From NCBI GenBank assembly GCA_016716005.1, contig JADJXE010000001.1, positions 1,749,001 to 1,813,000 of the forward strand: 64,000 nucleotides of DNA, read 5' to 3'. Of the stretch, positions 40,223 to 52,000 are shown in pieces. How positions within the stretch are numbered: the first letter of the stretch is position 1; every line of letters begins with the position of its first letter. The notes beneath the pieces are model-generated. The model saw only the letters and a list, made by a program, of their open reading frames with translations, was not told where the DNA came from and made no database searches. A program made the position numbers and the translations under genes. The stretch is from Acidimicrobiales bacterium. GTDB taxonomy: Bacteria; Actinomycetota; Acidimicrobiia; Acidimicrobiales; JADJXE01.

Positions 40223-40317
40223 CCCCCTGCTCTCCCCGTGGACGAGGTGCGTGGCCGCCGGAGCCTACCCGCCGGCTGCCACCGCTCGGCCGGTGGTCAC
40301 GGCGATACTGGCGAGCG

Positions 40318-41145
40318 GTGCGCAGGGCCATCCACGACACCTTCCTCGCCGCGCTGGGCGCGGCCCGCTCCCCCGTCGGCGGCTGGGGCCCCAGGCCGGG
40401 CGCGCCGGCCGAGGCGGAGCCCACCGCGCTGGCCTGCCTCGCGCTCGACGACGCCCGGGGCCGGGCCTGGCTCGAGGCGGACCAACGGCCCGACGGGGCC
40501 TTCGGCCTGATCGAGGGCCGGGTCCGCAACGACTCGTCCACCGCCCTGGGGGCCCTGGCCCTGCCGCCGGGGCCGGCTCGCGAGCGGGCCCTCGACCACC
40601 TCGTCGCGAGCCGCGCCGGGCTGTTCCCCTCGAACGAGGCCACCCCGCACAGCGAGGAGGTGCAGGGCTGGGGGTGGACACCGCAGACGTTCGCCTGGGT
40701 GGAGCCCACGTCGCGGGCGCTGCTCGCTCTGCGCCGGCTCCGGCCCACCGCCCGGCTGGCGATCGACGACGCCGTCGGCACCCTCGCCGACAGGGAGTGC
40801 GTCGGCGGGGGGTGGAACTACGGCAACCGCGTGGTGCTGGCCGAGGAGCTCGAGCCCTTCGGGCAGACCACCGCCGTCGCCCTGCTGGGCCTGCAGGGAT
40901 CGCCGGGCGATCTCACCCGGCGCGGCGTCGACGTGCTCCAGGGCCTGTGGCGCCGGGAGCAGGGCGGGCTCACGCTGGCCCAGGCCGCGGCCGCGCTCCG
41001 CCTGCTGGGCGAGGACGTCACGGAGGTCGAGGTGGCCCTGGCCGAGCGCTATGCGGCCACGGCGTTCCTCGACGACGTGGTGGCCCTGGCCTGGGCCGCC
41101 ATCGCCACCGGCCCCCGGCTCGACCGGCTGAGGATCCCGTCGTGA
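40318..41145 (+). CDS. prenyltransferase/squalene-cyclase-like alpha/alpha-toroid protein
   Basis: A 275-residue protein with repeating helical pairs and glycine/tryptophan-rich turns (GGWGPRPGAPAEAEPTALAC, DGAFGLIEGR, GWGWTPQTFAWVEPTSRALL, GGGWNYGN), the pattern of alpha/alpha-toroid terpenoid-enzyme domains. It lacks the DxDD acid motif of cyclases and is half their size, so catalysis is doubtful. The GTG at 40318 is the likely start. Its stop overlaps the DUF362 gene start (GTGA), implying joint function. No signal peptide was seen. Confidence 0.7.
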   Translation: MRRAIHDTFLAALGAARSPVGGWGPRPGAPAEAEPTALACLALDDARGRAWLEADQRPDGAFGLIEGRVRNDSSTALGALALPPGPARERALDHLVASRAGLFPSNEATPHSEEVQGWGWTPQTFAWVEPTSRALLALRRLRPTARLAIDDAVGTLADRECVGGGWNYGNRVVLAEELEPFGQTTAVALLGLQGSPGDLTRRGVDVLQGLWRREQGGLTLAQAAAALRLLGEDVTEVEVALAERYAATAFLDDVVALAWAAIATGPRLDRLRIPS

Positions 41146-42197
41146 CCCCGGTGAGCCGGCGGACGTTCCTGCTGCGATCGGCCGAGGTCGGCCTGGGCGT
41201 GGCCGCCGTGGGCCTGGTGGGTGCCCGGCTGCTCCGCGGCGAGCACGAGCCGTGGGACGCCCGGGCCTTCCCGCCGCCGGGCGCCAGCAGGGTGGCCGTG
41301 CTCCCGGCGGCGTCGTACACCGGCGACCTCGAGGGCACGGTGTCGGACGGCCTGCGCGCCGTCGGCGCCGATCTCCGGGGACGCTCGGTGCTGCTCAAGC
41401 CGAACCTGGTGGAGTACGACGCCGGCACCGTGATCAACACCGACCCACGCCTGGTGGCGGCCGCGGTCGTCGCGGTGCGCCGGCTCGGCGCGGTCGACGT
41501 GGTCGTGGGCGAGGGTCCCGGGCACCGCCGCGACACCGAGTTCGTGGTCGCGACGTCGGGCCTGGCCGACGCCCTCGGAGCCGTCGAGGCGCCCTTCACC
41601 GACCTCAACACCGCGGCCATGGCACCGCGGCGCCTCGAGAGCCACTACACGGGGCTGCGCGACCTGTGGCTGCCGGAGCCGGTCCTGGGCGCCGACGTCG
41701 TGATCTCCATGCCCAAGATGAAGACCCACCACTGGGCCGGGGTGACGCTGTCGATGAAGAACCTCTTCGGCACCATGCCGAGCCGCCTCTACGGGTGGCC
41801 CAAGAACGTGCTGCACTGGGCCGGCATCGCCCAGAGCATCCTCGACATCACCGGCGCGGTGCGGCCGGCCTACGCCATCGTCGACGGGATCGTGGGCATG
41901 GAGGGCGACGGCCCGATCAAGGGAACGCCCGTCGACGCGGGGGTGCTCGTGTTCGGCAACGACCCTGTGGCCACCGACGTCACCGCCACCATGGTGATGG
42001 GCCTCGACCCCGAGCGGGTCGACTACCTCGTCGAGGCCGGGCGGTTCCTGGGGCAGGCCGACCCGGCGAGGATCCGCCAGGAGGGGGAGGACCCCGAGGC
42101 CGTGGCCGTGCCCTTCAGCGTCCTCCCCCGGTGGCGCCGCCTGCAGGTGGGCGCGCCCGCCGACGAGGGGAGCGGCGGGCCCGACGCCCCGGCCTGA
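41142..42197 (+). CDS. Tat-exported DUF362 protein
   Basis: A 351-residue DUF362 protein. The N-terminus holds a twin-arginine signal, SRRTFLLRSAEVGLGVAAVG, predicting folded export across the membrane. The body has the DUF362 landmarks LLKPNLVEYD, VVVGEGPGHRRDTE, SMPKMKTHHWAGVTLSMKNL, GIVGMEGDGPIKGTP and FGNDPVATDVTATMVMGL. No ferredoxin-type cysteines are present. The start is GTG 41142 (overlapping the toroid stop) or GTG 41151. The function is unknown; the pair may act on a cell-envelope lipid or cofactor (inference). Confidence 0.85.
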   Translation: MTPVSRRTFLLRSAEVGLGVAAVGLVGARLLRGEHEPWDARAFPPPGASRVAVLPAASYTGDLEGTVSDGLRAVGADLRGRSVLLKPNLVEYDAGTVINTDPRLVAAAVVAVRRLGAVDVVVGEGPGHRRDTEFVVATSGLADALGAVEAPFTDLNTAAMAPRRLESHYTGLRDLWLPEPVLGADVVISMPKMKTHHWAGVTLSMKNLFGTMPSRLYGWPKNVLHWAGIAQSILDITGAVRPAYAIVDGIVGMEGDGPIKGTPVDAGVLVFGNDPVATDVTATMVMGLDPERVDYLVEAGRFLGQADPARIRQEGEDPEAVAVPFSVLPRWRRLQVGAPADEGSGGPDAPA

Positions 42198-42239
42198 CGG
42201 CGACCGGGGCCCGACGGGGTCGCGGCACGGAGCCCGGGC

Positions 42240-42932
42240 TCACCCGAACGCCGAGTCGAGGAAGTGGTCGACGAGCCGGTGGCACGCGAGCCGGGCCACC
42301 GGCAGGTGCCGCTCGCCGGCGGCCAGGATGGCGGCGCCGTCGAGGTTCTCCCGGCTCAGCTCGCCGTGACCGTCGATAACCCACGAGCGCAGGATCTCCC
42401 CGGTGACCTCGGGGTGGAACTGCACCGCGAGATGGGGCCCGACCCGGAAGGCCTGCGGGCCGACCGGGCTCCGGGCCAGCTCCACGGCCCCGTCGGGGAC
42501 GGTGAAGGTGTCGCCGTGCCACTCGAACCACGGGCCGGGCGGGATCACGTCGGGCACGTCGGACTCCACCGTGTACCAGCCGATCTCCGGCCGTGCGGCC
42601 CGGCCGACCACGCCGCCCAGCGCCGCCGACATGGCCTGCGCGCCGAAGCAGATCCCGAGCACGGGCAGGCCGGCCTCGACGGCGGCCCGGATGGTGGCGA
42701 GCTCGGTGTCCATCCACCAGGCGAAGGCGGGATCGTCGACCGACCACACCGACCCGAGGGGCACGAGCACGTCGAAGCCGTCGAGGGACGGGAGGGGCTC
42801 GGGACCACCCCGCACCGCGACCACCACCTCGATCCCGCGCTCGGACAGGCGCTCGCCCACGAAGCCCGGGGCGGTTGCGTCGTCACCGATCGCCAGCGCC
42901 CGACGGTCGGCGGCGATCCGGGGTCGAGCCAT
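42240..42932 (-). CDS. class I glutamine amidotransferase
   Basis: A 230-residue stand-alone GATase of the GMP synthase-like group. The nucleophile elbow is GICFGAQAMSAAL (Cys), and the catalytic His-Glu pair is in VQFHPEVTG. It is not fused to a synthase, so the acceptor of the ammonia, or a peptidase-like role on gamma-glutamyl substrates, is open. The ATG at 42932 is chosen; the longer open frame upstream overlaps the divergent SDR gene. Confidence 0.87.
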   Translation of the reverse strand: MARPRIAADRRALAIGDDATAPGFVGERLSERGIEVVVAVRGGPEPLPSLDGFDVLVPLGSVWSVDDPAFAWWMDTELATIRAAVEAGLPVLGICFGAQAMSAALGGVVGRAARPEIGWYTVESDVPDVIPPGPWFEWHGDTFTVPDGAVELARSPVGPQAFRVGPHLAVQFHPEVTGEILRSWVIDGHGELSRENLDGAAILAAGERHLPVARLACHRLVDHFLDSAFG

Positions 42933-42995
42933 GACACCGCCAGTCTGGCAGCGGGCCCCTACAGTCCGCACCGGGAGCGCCGCAGAGGAGGGGCC

Positions 42996-43868
42996 ATGGG
43001 GGAGCGGTTCCGACTGGCCGGGGCGCACGCCGTGGTCACCGGCGGTTCGAGCGGCATCGGCCTGGCCACGGCGCGGGCCCTCGCCGGGCGCGGGGCGGCC
43101 GTCTCGCTCGTTGCCCGCGACCCCGGGCGGCTCGCCGCCGCGGCCCGCTGCGCCCCCGGGGCGGGGGCGCCCTTCGCGACCGCCTCCGCCGACGTCGCCG
43201 ACGGGGTGGCGCTGGCCGCGGCGATCACGGCGCTGGAGGCGACGCAGGGACCCACCGACATCCTGGTGGCGTCGGCCGGCGTCACCCGGCCGGGCCACTT
43301 CGCCGCCCTCCCCGAGGCCGAGTTCCACCGGCAGATGGACGTGAACTACTTCGGCACGCTCCACGCCATCCGCGCCGTCGCCCCCGGCATGGTGCGCCGC
43401 GGTCACGGCAGCATCGTGTGCATCTCCTCGGCCGCGGGCCTGCTCGGCGTGTTCGGCTACTCCGCCTACGGCCCCACCAAGTACGCCGTGCGTGGGCTGG
43501 CCGAGACGGTGGGCGTGGAGCTGCGACCCCACGGGGTGCAGGTGGCGGTCGCCTACCCGCCCGACGTCGACACGCCGATGCTGCACGGTGAGGCGCCCCT
43601 CAAGCCGCCCGAGCTGGTCGCCCTCTCGGGCTCCATCAGGCCCCTGTCGGCCGAGCGGGTCGCGGCGGCGATCGTCGACGGCATCGAGCGCCGTCGGTGC
43701 GTGATCGTGCCCGACCCGTCCACGAGGGTGCTGCGGGTGGTGGCCGGCGCGGCCCCGGGCCTCACCCGGCGGGTCACCGACCTGTTGGTGGCACGCGCCC
43801 GGGCGGCCCGGCCGACGCGCCCGATCGGCGCCCCGATCCTCGAGGAGGGAGACCAGAGGTGGCGGTGA
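42996..43868 (+). CDS. SDR-family oxidoreductase, 3-ketodihydrosphingosine reductase-like
   Basis: A 290-residue short-chain dehydrogenase. The NAD(P) loop is TGGSSGIG near the N-terminus, the structural NAG-type motif is VASAGVTRPG, the catalytic Ser is in ISSAAG, and Tyr/Lys are in SAYGPTKYAVRGLAE. The segment VAYPPDVDTPM after the active site is characteristic of the 3-dehydrosphinganine reductase subgroup; fatty-ketone reduction is inferred. GAGGAGG precedes the ATG at 42996. Confidence 0.87.
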   Translation: MGERFRLAGAHAVVTGGSSGIGLATARALAGRGAAVSLVARDPGRLAAAARCAPGAGAPFATASADVADGVALAAAITALEATQGPTDILVASAGVTRPGHFAALPEAEFHRQMDVNYFGTLHAIRAVAPGMVRRGHGSIVCISSAAGLLGVFGYSAYGPTKYAVRGLAETVGVELRPHGVQVAVAYPPDVDTPMLHGEAPLKPPELVALSGSIRPLSAERVAAAIVDGIERRRCVIVPDPSTRVLRVVAGAAPGLTRRVTDLLVARARAARPTRPIGAPILEEGDQRWR

Positions 43869-43931
43869 TGCGCACCGGAGGCCGCCGCACGCCGTCCACC
43901 TGGCGGCGCCGCAACGAGCCGGCGACCACCC

Positions 43932-44783
43932 TCAGCCGGCGACCACCGGGTTGCGCATGACCCCCACGCCCGGGATCTCGGTCTCCACCACCATGCCCGG
44001 GCGCAGGAACACCGGCGGGGTGCGGCTCTCCCCGACCCCGCCGGGGGTGCCGGTGAAGACCAGGTCGCCGGGATGGAACGTGACGAATCGCGTCAGCCAC
44101 GCCAGCAGCGCCGGGACGGAGAAGATCAGGTCGCTGCTCGAGCTCCGCTGCAGCTCGGCGCCGTCGACCCGGCCCACGATGCCGATGTCGTCACGGTCGT
44201 CCAGGGCGTCGGGGGAGACCAGCACCGGGCCGATCGGACCGAAGGTGTCGTAGCTCTTGGCCAGCGTGAACTGCCTGGCCGGGGGGCGGAACTGCTCGCC
44301 CCGGTCGGAGACGTCCTGACCGCAGGTGACGCCGGCGAGGTGGCTCCAGACGTCGCGCTCCGCCACCGCCTTCATGGTGCGGCCGACGACGACGACGATC
44401 TCCGCCTCGAAGTCGACCTGATCCCGGCCGGCCGGCACCACGATGGGGTCGAAGGGGCCGGCGACGCAGCTCGTGAGCTTGGCGAACACGTGGGGCTCGT
44501 CGGGGATGCTCAGCCGCGACTCCTCGGCGTGCGAGCGGTAGTTGAGGGCGGCGGCGACGATCTTGCCGGGCCTCGGCACGGGGGGACCGAGGTGGGTGGG
44601 GTCGAGCTCGGGCAGGTTCCAGGGCTCGGCCGCGGCGAGCAGCTCGCGCAGCCGGGGGTGGACCGCGAGGTCGGTGACGACCATGGGGTCGGATGACAGC
44701 TCGCCCCCGCTGGCCCGCTCGACGTCGACCACCCGGCCGTCGACGACGAGTGACGCCCGCCCACCCACGTTGGCCATCCGCAC
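43932..44783 (-). CDS. fumarylacetoacetate hydrolase-family protein
   Basis: A 283-residue FAH-family enzyme. It has GKIVAAALNYRSHAEE, metal ligands in VDFEAEIVVVVGR, ..GVTCGQDVSDR, ARQFTLAKSYDTFGPIGPVL and the C-terminal VFTGTPGGVG. Members cleave C-C bonds in aromatic catabolism or decarboxylate oxaloacetate; the substrate is unknown here. The GTG at 44783 is favoured by a GGGGGAGGG ribosome site about six bases away. An ATG at 44777 is an alternative. Confidence 0.88.
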   Translation of the reverse strand: MRMANVGGRASLVVDGRVVDVERASGGELSSDPMVVTDLAVHPRLRELLAAAEPWNLPELDPTHLGPPVPRPGKIVAAALNYRSHAEESRLSIPDEPHVFAKLTSCVAGPFDPIVVPAGRDQVDFEAEIVVVVGRTMKAVAERDVWSHLAGVTCGQDVSDRGEQFRPPARQFTLAKSYDTFGPIGPVLVSPDALDDRDDIGIVGRVDGAELQRSSSSDLIFSVPALLAWLTRFVTFHPGDLVFTGTPGGVGESRTPPVFLRPGMVVETEIPGVGVMRNPVVAG

Positions 44784-44922
44784 GCCGGTCCCTCCCCCTG
44801 GCTGGTCGTTCGCGCCCCAACGTACCCGGCCCGCCCGGGCCCCGAGCCGGGCGGGAGGGGGACTCGGACCGTCCGTCGATCACGGCGCCGGCCCCGGTGG
44901 GCCGACGCGGGAGACTGGGCCC

Positions 44923-46056
<1,134 letters not shown>

Positions 46057-46059
46057 CGC

Positions 46060-46079
46060 GCCCTCGCGTCCTGGAGGGC
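46060..46079. terminator. small hairpin between converging genes
   Basis: Six-base-pair GCCCTC/GAGGGC stem with an eight-base loop in the 41-base gap between the M29-like gene and the giant surface protein gene. It is weak, without a T-run. Confidence 0.3.
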
Positions 46080-46097
46080 ACCCACCAGGCGGTCACC

Positions 46098-49000
46098 TCA
46101 GCGGTGCCGGCGGCGCCGGCCCGCGACGGCGGCGCCACCCCGCACCGCGGTCCCCGACACGAGGAGGAGCACGGCCAGGCCGACCAGCCCGGCGATGGCG
46201 GCGCCGGTGACGGCCAGGAGCCCGCCGGACCCGCTCGACGAGCCGGTGCCGGTGCCGGTGCCGGTGCCGGTGCCGGTGCTGGTGCCACCGGCCCCCACGC
46301 CGGTGCCGATGGTGGTCGTCGTCGTGCCGCCGGTCGGGGGCGGGATCGGGGGCGGGACGACGGTGCTCGGCGGCGCCGTGGTGCTGGTGGTGCTGGTCGT
46401 CGACGTCGTGGTCGTCGTGGTCCCACCGCCGCCGGACACGGCCCCCGTGGCGCCGTCGGTGTCGTTGCCCGGGTCGGGGTCGAGGTTCGGCCCGTCGACG
46501 GTGGCCACGTTGGTCACCGTCGAGCCCGCAGGCAGGTCCACGCGCACCGCCAGGAGCACCGTCGACGTCTCGCCCACCGCCAGGCCCGCGGACCGGCTGC
46601 AGGTGACCGCCTGGCCCGAGGCCGCGCACGACCATCCGTCGCCCGTGCCGCCGACGTACGCCAGGCCGGCAGGCAGGGTGTCGGTGACGACCACGGGACC
46701 GGGTGACGGCGACGGGCCCCGGTTGGCGATCACGATCCGCCACACGGCCTGCTGCCCGCTCACCAACGACCCGTCGAGGTCCTTGGTGAGGACCAGGTCG
46801 CTCAGGGGAACCACGGTCACCAGGTCGTCGTCGGTGTCGTTGTCGGGCACGGGGTCGGGCAGCGTGCCACCCACGGTGGCCCGGTTCACCAGCGTCCCCT
46901 GGGCGCCGGGGGACACCGCAACCGTGAGCGAGATCGTGGTCGAGGCTCCGACGGCGAGATCCTCGTCGAGGGTGCAGGTGACCACGCCTGCGCCCTCGAC
47001 GCAGGCCCATCCGGGCCCCGACGCCGACACGTACGCCAGCCCGTCGGGCAGCGTGTCCGTGACCGTCGTGGGGGCGAGGGCCGGCGACGGCCCGTTGTTG
47101 GTGACGTCCAGGACGAACGTGCCCTCCCGGCCCACCAGGAACGCCCCGGTGTGCACCTTCCGGATCGCCAGGTCGGCCGCAGCCGTCACCTCGGCCCTGT
47201 CGGTGTCGGTGTTGTTGTCGGGATCGGGGTCGACCGTCACCGACCCGACGGTGGCGGCGTTGTCGATCTGCGCGGTCGGCGGGTCGGGCACCGCCGCGGG
47301 CAGCACGTCCACGACGAGGAGGATCGTCGTCGCGGCCCCCGCGGCCAGCGGGTTCCCCCGCGTGCACGTCACGTCCTGTGCCGCGGCCGAGCACGACCAG
47401 CCGCCGCCCGAGCCGGACACGAAGGTGAGCCCGGTGGGCAGGGCGTCGGTCACGGTGATCGGCGTGCCGGCCGCCGACGGACCCAGGTTCTCGACGGTGA
47501 GCGTGTAGGTCTCCTGCGCGCCCACCACGAAGTCGCCGTCCGACGTCTTGGTGATGGCGAGGTCGGCCACCGGGATCACCGGCACCACGTCGACGTCGGT
47601 GTCCGGATCGGGGTCGGTCGTGCCGGTCACCGTCGCCGGGTTGCTCACCTCGTTGGGGGCGGGGTCGGGCAGGGGCGCGGCCGCCGGCCCCACGTCCACG
47701 GTGACCACGATCTCGGGCAGCGCCTCACCGGCCGCCACCAGGCCGGGGTGCGTGCAGCGCACCGTGCCGCCGGCATCGGTGATGTCGCAGGTCCAGCCGG
47801 TGCCGGCCGCGGTCACGGCCGTGAGGCCCTCGGGGAGGTCGTCGCTGACCGTGACCGGGCCGGCCTCGGCCGAGGGGCCGTTGTTGGTGACCCTGATGCG
47901 GTACGTCCCCTGCTCGCCCACGGTGAGCCGATCGCCGTCGTGGACCTTGTCCACCACCAGCTCCGCTACCGGGATCACCGGCACCACGTCGGTGTCGGTG
48001 TCGGGGTCGGGGTCGGTGGTGCCCACGACGGTGGCGGTGTTCTCGACCGTGTTCCCCCCGGCCGGGTCGGGGGCAGCCTCGGGCAGCACGTCGACCACCA
48101 CGGCGATCAGCGGCAGGGTGACGCCGGGGGGCAACGGGCCGGGGTGCGTGCAGCCGATCGAGCCGGCGGCCTCGGAGCAGGTCCAGCCCGTTCCGCCGGC
48201 CGACACGAAGCCGACCCCGGCGGGGAGCGGGTCGGTGACCGTGATCGGGCCCTGCTCGGTGGACACGCCCACGTTGGTGACCGAGATGTTCCACGAGCCC
48301 TGCTGGCCCACGACGAAGTCGGCCGGGCTGGTCTTGTCGACCACCAGCCGGGCGTCCGGGTCGGGCCGGCCGCTCGCAGTCGAGGTGTCGTTGTCGGGGT
48401 TCGGGTCGTCCGGACCGCTCACCGTGGCCACGTTCACCACCGGCCCGGTCACGCTGGAGTCCACGACGAAGGTGGCGGTGATGGGCTCGAGGCCGCCCGG
48501 CGCCAGCTCGACGACGCTGCGCTGGCAGCTCACGTCGCCGCTGGCGGTCACCACCACGTTGCCGTCGGTGTCCGTGGAGGCGCCGGGCGTCGAGGCGCTG
48601 CAGTCCCAGCCGGTGCCGCCGGCCGAGACCAGGGCCGTGCCCGCCGGGAGCGGGTCGGTGACCGTCACCAGCCCGCTGGCCGGCGACGGGCCCAGGTTCG
48701 TCACGGTGATCGTCCAGGCGGCCTGCTCGCCGGGCACGATCGTGCCGGACAGCTGCTTGTCGATCGTGAAGTCGGACACCCGGCGGACCGGGGTCTCCTC
48801 CGTGTCGGTGTTGTTGCCGGGATCGGGGTCGAACGTGGTGCCGTCGACCGAGGCGGTGTTGGTCACCGAGGGGATGGCGGCGGCGGACACGTCGACCGTC
48901 ACCGTGATGGTGGGCGCGGCCGTGTTCGCCGCGAGGGGGCCGGGCCGCGTGCAGCCGAAAGACGAGCCGCCGCCCTGGATGGAGCACGACCAGCCGGCGC

Positions 49001-52000
49001 CGCTCACGGCCGTCGCGCTGAGACCGGCCGGCACTGTGTCGGTCACGGTGACCGGTCCGGCCTCGGGGTCCGGCCCCAGGTTGGTGACGTCGACGAAGTA
49101 CGTGCCGGGCTCGCCCACCACGAAGGCGGCGTCGCCGTCGCCCTTCACGATGGACAGGTCGGCGGCGAGGAGCCGGGCCTCGGCCGTGGCGGTGTCGGGC
49201 GGCAGCGGATCGCCGCCACCATCGGTGCCCGTCACCGTCGCCGAGTTGACCTGGGCGTTCAGGTAGCCCGGGTCGGTGGTGGCGGCCGCCTCCTGGGGGG
49301 TGGCCGTGAAGGTGACGGTGATCGAGCCGCCCGCCTGCAGGTCGCACACGTCGGCCCAGGTGATCCGGGCGCCGGCCACCGACGGCACGGCGGTGCAGCC
49401 GGCCGGCGAGGTCGAGACGATCGACGTGGTGGCGTCGTACGTCCAGCTGTTCGGCAGCGTGTCGACCACGTCGACGCCGAACGCCGTCGCGCCACCCGTG
49501 TTGTCGACGGTGACGACCCAGGTGAAGGGCGCCCCCACCTCGGCGCGGTCGGTCGTGCCGACCGCCTTGTCGATCTGGAGCACCGGGGTGTCGACGTCGA
49601 CGGTCACGCGGTCGCTCCCGCCCGTGTACTCCTGGTAGCGATCCGGGTCGGTCGGGTCGGGCACACCGAAGTACTGGTCGATGGAGGCGGTGTTGGCGAG
49701 CGTGCGGGGGTTCGGCGGGAAGGTCGACGCCGGGTCGACCTGAACCTGGTAGCTGAGCTCCTTCGTCGCACCCACGGCGATCGGGCCGTCGAGCACCCAG
49801 GTGATCTCACGGGGCGGCCCGGCGTCGAAGGTGCCGCCGTCGCTGATGCTCGCGGGGGCGCCGGTCCCGGTGGCGGGCAGCGCATCGGTGACCGTCACGT
49901 CGTAGGCCGGGCTCGTGCCGTTGTTGGCGACCCGCACGAGATAGGTGAGCGTGGTCCCGGCCGGCACCGAGACCGGACCCTGCACAGGGTTCGGGTCGGG
50001 GGGAACGATCACGAGCTTGTCGACGGCGAGGTCGGGCTCGACCACCGTGAGGGTGGCCTGATCCTGGTCGGTGACGGTGCCGGCGCCGACCTCCCACGAG
50101 AGGGTGGCGGTGTTGACCAGGGTGTCGCCCGCCGCCTGGTCGGTGTCGGGGTAGGCAGAGTACGTGAGGGTGAGGGTTGCCGGGCCGACGACCTCGGCGC
50201 CCAGGTCCCAGGTGATCGTGCTGCCGGCCACGGTGCAGGCCGGCGAGCAGTCGCCGGCGTAGACGAGCCCGGCGGGCAGCACGTCGCGCACCTCGGCGTT
50301 CACGATCTTCACCCCGTCGGGCACGGTGACCGTGAGGGTGGAGTCGGAGGCCACGCCGACGGTGGTCTCGGCCGGGTCGACGACCTTGTCGATGGTCGCC
50401 CGGCTGAGGGCCACCGTGTCGGTGGTGGAGGCCGCGTACTCGCGGGCCTCGGGGTTGTCGCCCAGCGACACGCCGGCCACGGTGGCCGTGTTCTGCAGGG
50501 TGCTGGCGGCCACCTGGTCGCTGTCGACGACGGCGTCGTACCCGAGGAACAGCGTGGCTGCGCCGGGAGCGAAGCCGGCCGGCTCCAGGCCGTTCGGGCT
50601 GTCGCCGCTCAGGTCCCAGGTGACGAGGGTGCCGGTACCACCGCCGCAGGCCGGGTCGTCGACCGACACGGCGACCGTGCCGCCCGGGCCGGGTGGGTCG
50701 ACCGGCGTCTGCACGGTCAGACCGTTCGGCACGCAGTCGGTCACCACCACGTCGTGCAGCGTCGACACGTTCGCCCCGGTGGTCGGGTTCGTGACCGCCA
50801 GCACGTAGCCGATGGTGTCGCCGCCGTCGAAGGGCCCGGCCGGGGTGTGGCTCTTGGTGATCCGCGGGTTGGGCTCGACGACCCTGATGCTCTTCTGCCT
50901 CGACAGGTTGCCGACCGGGTTGCCGCCTTCGTCCTCCCACTGGTAGCGCACCGTGTTCGCCTTGTTCTGGCCGCGGGCGTTGGCGGGCACGTCCTGGACC
51001 AGGGCCGACGCGGTCACGGTGAAGACGTAGTCGCTCGACGTGGCGTTCTCGAACGGGGTGGGGAACGTGATCCGCCACCCGTTGCCGTCGGCTGCCGGCG
51101 CGAAGCCCGAGCAATCCGCGATGGGACACGTGGTGATGGCCGCATCGCCCTGGTACGCGAACCCGTTCGGGAAGGGCGTGTCGAAGACCGTCGCCTCGTA
51201 CACCGAGCTGTTGGCCGGCACCGCGAACGTCACCGTGTACGTCACCGTCTCGCCGATGGTCGCCTGGCCGTTGAGGTTGTTGCCGGCCTCGTCCACCGAG
51301 GTGGTGCCGGCCTTGGCGAGGGTGGCCGAGACCAGCCGCACGAGGGAGGTGTCGGTGGCGGGAGGGACCCCGCCGGTGCCGGGCACGTACGGGCCGTCGT
51401 TGGTGCCGACCGGGCCGTCGTAGTCGGTCACCTCGGCGGTGTTGGTGAACTGCTGGTTCGCGGCCGCGGTCGTCGGGACCGTCACGTCGTAGCGCAGGGA
51501 GAGCTGGGTGCCGGCCTGCAGGGCCTGGGGTGGCGGGGAGCCCTCGGCGACGCTCCACGTGATCACGTCGCCGGCGCAGGAGACCGACGCCACCGTCACG
51601 TCGCCCGTCACCGTCGGCGGCGGGACCGGTGCGGGGCCGACGGGCGGCGCCAGCACGCTCGGCGTGACGTCGTACGGGGTGGCGGGCAGGGTGACGTCGG
51701 CGCAGGTGATCCCCGTCGGCAGGTCGTCGCGGACTGCGACGTTCCGGGCGTCGGCGCCACCGCCGGCATCGGTCGGGGCCAGGTTGCCGACGTCCACCCG
51801 GTACGTCACCACGTCGCCCGGCCGGACCACCACGTCGTCGACGTCGGGGAGATTGGGGCCGTTCACGACGCTCGCGCCACGCCGCACCTCGAACACGCCC
51901 TTCAGCAGATCGAGCTCGGGCACGGCGACGGCGTAGGTGACGTCGTCACGCAGGGACACGCTCTGGCCCGGCGTGTTGAGGCCGGTGCCCTTCAACAGGT

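Noticed and set aside
43862..43960. Possible small plus-strand gene after the SDR gene
   Set aside because: It overlaps the SDR end and the opposite FAH gene, has no ribosome-binding site, and its composition is Arg/Pro-rich shadow.
46440..49170. Regularly spaced repeats considered as a CRISPR array or satellite
   Set aside because: The periodicity is about 375 bases with diverged copies that translate into DUF11 domains; this is protein repeat structure.
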